From Planctomycetaceae bacterium (GTDB lineage Bacteria; Planctomycetota; Planctomycetia; Planctomycetales; Planctomycetaceae): 9,727 bases of DNA. How positions within the stretch are numbered: position 1 is the first letter of the stretch; every line of letters starts with the position of its first letter. Below the pieces are notes generated by a model that ran no database searches, was not told the origin of the DNA, and saw nothing but the letters and a program-made list of their open reading frames with translations. The position numbers and the translations under genes were made by a program. This document shows positions 7,854 to 9,727 of the stretch, in pieces. The stretch spans positions 1-9,727 of the forward strand of contig JAESQE010000218.1 in NCBI GenBank assembly GCA_016765335.1. The letters are read 5' to 3'.

Positions 7854-9194
7854 TTAAGCAAGAAGTTCTTTAATGACTTTTCCGCCATTAACAATTTCGA
7901 TTGGTCGATCACCAGGAGCCATAATCTCTTTATCAGAGACAATTCCCATGGCATGATAAACAGTCGAGAACAGATCTTCACAACCCACAGCATCTCGACC
8001 CGGCTCAGTCGCAGTCGCATCAGATGCCCCGTGAACGTAACCACGTTTGATCCCACCACCAGCTAAAGCGACACTAAACACTTTGGGCCAGTGATCTCGA
8101 CCCGCGTCTTTATTAACCTTAGGTGTTCGACCAAATTCCGAAGAGACCATAACAAGGGTGCTATCCAGCAAGCCTCGTTGATCCAGATCGTTGATCAAAG
8201 TTGAATATGCCTGATCAAACGGAGGCATTTGTGATTTGAAGCCGTTGACAATGTTGCCATGCATATCCCAACCACCATAAGTCAGGTTCACCAATCGCAC
8301 ACCAGCTTCAACAAGCCGACGAGCCATCAGCATACGAGCACCTGCGGTATTACGACCGTAGGTATCACGAGTCTTGGCATCTTCTTTATCAAGATCAAAT
8401 GCTTCCCGAGCCTGAGGCGAACTAATCAATGAATAAGCTCGCTCATAGAAAGTATCCATCGCTGTCAGTTTGTCAGATTTTTCCAATGCCTGAAAGTGCC
8501 CATTAACAGCTTCCAATGCACTACGGCGAGTTGCAAAACGAGACTCGTCAATCCCGGCAGTCATATTCAAATCACGTACTTTGAAGCCTTTGCTAGCAGG
8601 ATCGGCACCGAGACTAAACGGTGCATAAGAGGAACTCAAATAACCTGTTCCTGCAAATTCGTTTGGCTGATTCGGAATACAGACATACGGAGGCAAATTA
8701 TTACGAGGACCGAACTGGTGACTGATAATCGTTCCAATACTTGGAAACTTCAAAGCTGGACTAGGCCGGTAGCCAGTAAACATATTGTGAGTGCCACGCT
8801 CGTGAGCAGCTTCACCATGACTCATCGAATTGATGATGGTAATTTTATCAGCAATCTGAGCAGTCTTGGCAAGTGTTTCGCCGAAAAGCTTGCCTTCGAT
8901 CTTGGTTTTGATTTGCTTCATTTCCCCCCGATACTCAATCGGAGCAAACGGCTTGGGATCGAATGATTCCTGATGAGCCATTCCACCGGGCAGGTAGATA
9001 TGAATGACAGACTTAGCAGTCCCTTCGAAGTTCTCGTATTCTTTCAAATCAGCCTGTGCAGATTCAAGTCGAAATAAATCAGGAAGCGTTAATCCTGCTC
9101 CAGCAATTGCACCGACAGTAAGAAACCCTCGCCGAGACAATCGGCGGAAATGTCCAGGGTTACAACTTGAGGCGCATTTTTTACTTTGTCCCAT
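7854..9194 (-). CDS. DUF1501 family protein with twin-arginine (Tat) signal
   Basis: Predicted 446-aa exported protein. The N terminus carries a Tat signal: RRLSRRGFLTVGAIAG at ~17-32, with the twin arginines at 21-22, a hydrophobic stretch, and likely cleavage near 'ESAQA' (~44-48). Export by Tat implies folding before transport, often with a bound metal. The remainder matches DUF1501 (PF07394), regarded as related to the alkaline-phosphatase/sulfatase fold. Visible motifs are IYLPGGMAHQESFDPK (~66-81), SHGEAAHERGTHNMFTGYRP (~125-144), YGGWDMHG (~306-313), SSEFGRTP (~351-358) and GRDHWP (~365-370); the His and Asp residues are candidate metal ligands. Length is normal for the family. The start at 9194 is supported by AAGGAG 7 nt upstream. 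The frame stays open to 9284, but that extension is unlikely because it would bury the Tat motif behind a second hydrophobic stretch. It is the first gene of the cluster. Enzymatic activity has not been established for this protein from sequence alone. Confidence 0.93.
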   Translation of the reverse strand: MGQSKKCASSCNPGHFRRLSRRGFLTVGAIAGAGLTLPDLFRLESAQADLKEYENFEGTAKSVIHIYLPGGMAHQESFDPKPFAPIEYRGEMKQIKTKIEGKLFGETLAKTAQIADKITIINSMSHGEAAHERGTHNMFTGYRPSPALKFPSIGTIISHQFGPRNNLPPYVCIPNQPNEFAGTGYLSSSYAPFSLGADPASKGFKVRDLNMTAGIDESRFATRRSALEAVNGHFQALEKSDKLTAMDTFYERAYSLISSPQAREAFDLDKEDAKTRDTYGRNTAGARMLMARRLVEAGVRLVNLTYGGWDMHGNIVNGFKSQMPPFDQAYSTLINDLDQRGLLDSTLVMVSSEFGRTPKVNKDAGRDHWPKVFSVALAGGGIKRGYVHGASDATATEPGRDAVGCEDLFSTVYHAMGIVSDKEIMAPGDRPIEIVNGGKVIKELLA

Positions 9195-9201
9195 CAAAAC
9201 T

Positions 9202-9207
9202 CTCCTT
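9202..9207 (-). promoter_or_regulatory. Ribosome binding site of the DUF1501 gene
   Basis: AAGGAG lies 7 nt before the ATG at 9194, the best ribosome binding site in the window. It decides the start against the longer frame that begins at 9284. Confidence 0.75.
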
Positions 9208-9400
9208 AGTAGGAATGTCACTGCCAAAAGACAACAAATAGTCGTGTTATTATCCGAAACGGCTGTGTAATAAGGCTTAATCAAAGGATTTAATTGAGCC
9301 TAGCCGATGCTTCCCTGAGGTATGGTTGCTTCGAAAATCGATGATTTCAGAAACAATATTATGGGTCGGGCTTGAAGGTATGTAGTGTGTGGTAGGTTGA

Positions 9401-9437
9401 GATACTATTGTATCACAAGTAGAAATAGTATCGTCAG
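9401..9437 (-). promoter_or_regulatory. Candidate promoter of the cluster overlapped by an inverted repeat
   Basis: On the minus strand TGATACAAT is an extended -10 (TACAAT at 9407-9412), and CTGACG (9432-9437) is a possible -35 at a long 19-bp spacing. The perfect 8-bp inverted repeat GATACTAT/ATAGTATC (9401-9408 and 9425-9432) overlaps both, as an operator would. Transcription from here would leave a leader of about 200 nt before the DUF1501 start. Planctomycete promoters are poorly defined, so this is tentative. Confidence 0.3.
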
Positions 9438-9727
9438 GTCGCCAAGCCCTTATCTATAGAAAGTAAGTTATAAATCAATCTTATCTCATGTCAACTCTCT
9501 TTTTAACCGACAGCCAAGAATAGATAAGAAAATCCTTATGGTATACACTCGGCCATTATTATTGTTAAAAACACCTGATTTCAGGACTGAAAGGCATCTC
9601 TGAAACGACAAAGCACTACATACAAGACAAAAAGGTCACCTTTTAAAGGCCCCGAAATCCTAGGTTCTGTCAGAAAACTCATTCTGTTGTCAGATTCAGG
9701 TAGCGTTGTATGAACGCCATCTTTATA

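Larger units (their letters stand above)
9195..9727. other. Noncoding region upstream of the cluster
   Basis: I find no convincing gene here on either strand: open frames are very short and lack ribosome binding sites. Apart from the candidate promoter, it holds CTTATCT at 9449-9455 and 9480-9486 with the inverted AGATAAG at 9522-9528, and the dyad AAAAGGT-C-ACCTTTT at 9630-9644. These could be protein binding sites or chance. A neighbouring gene may begin or end just beyond the right edge. Confidence 0.5.

Noticed and set aside
9195..9284. N-terminal extension of the DUF1501 protein with a hydrophobic segment
   Set aside because: The ATG at 9194 has a strong ribosome binding site, and the Tat motif sits properly near that start.

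Overview
The window looks like a piece of a Planctomycetes chromosome, most likely class Planctomycetia. The evidence is the set of protein families: a Tat-exported DUF1501 protein, a PPC-domain protein, a DUF1549/DUF1553 (PSCyt2/PSD1-type) protein, and a planctomycete-type cytochrome c (PSCyt1) fused to WD40 repeats. These families are greatly expanded in that phylum. The DNA is moderately AT-rich by eye, which suits the lower-GC planctomycetes, but I cannot name a genus.

All four genes lie on the minus strand and read from right to left: DUF1501 (7854-9194), PPC protein (5157-7658), DUF1549/DUF1553 protein (2573-5019) and PSCyt1-WD40-coiled-coil protein (165-2438). The spacers are 195, 137 and 134 nt with the starts chosen here, so this is a plausible operon but not a tightly packed one. 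A good intrinsic terminator (60-99) lies just past the last gene. The 533-nt region to the right of the first gene (9195-9727) holds no credible gene. It carries a candidate promoter overlapped by an inverted repeat. I see no RNA gene, mobile element or CRISPR array.

All four products appear exported: one has a twin-arginine signal and three have Sec-type signals. Two carry heme-c-like cysteine motifs. A reasonable inference is a periplasmic or surface-associated assembly with a redox component, a calcium- or polymer-binding-like PPC scaffold, and a DUF1501 protein of the alkaline-phosphatase/sulfatase-like superfamily. No substrate can be read from the sequence.

The most notable features are these. 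(1) The DUF1549/DUF1553 gene carries a one-base frameshift that separates its signal peptide from the rest of the protein. (2) The start codon and ribosome binding site of the PPC gene sit in a hairpin whose loop sequence is repeated in a second, perfect hairpin about 60 nt upstream. (3) A further hairpin lies in the spacer before the WD40 gene. (4) The WD40 protein has a roughly 270-residue Ala/Lys-rich coiled-coil tail.
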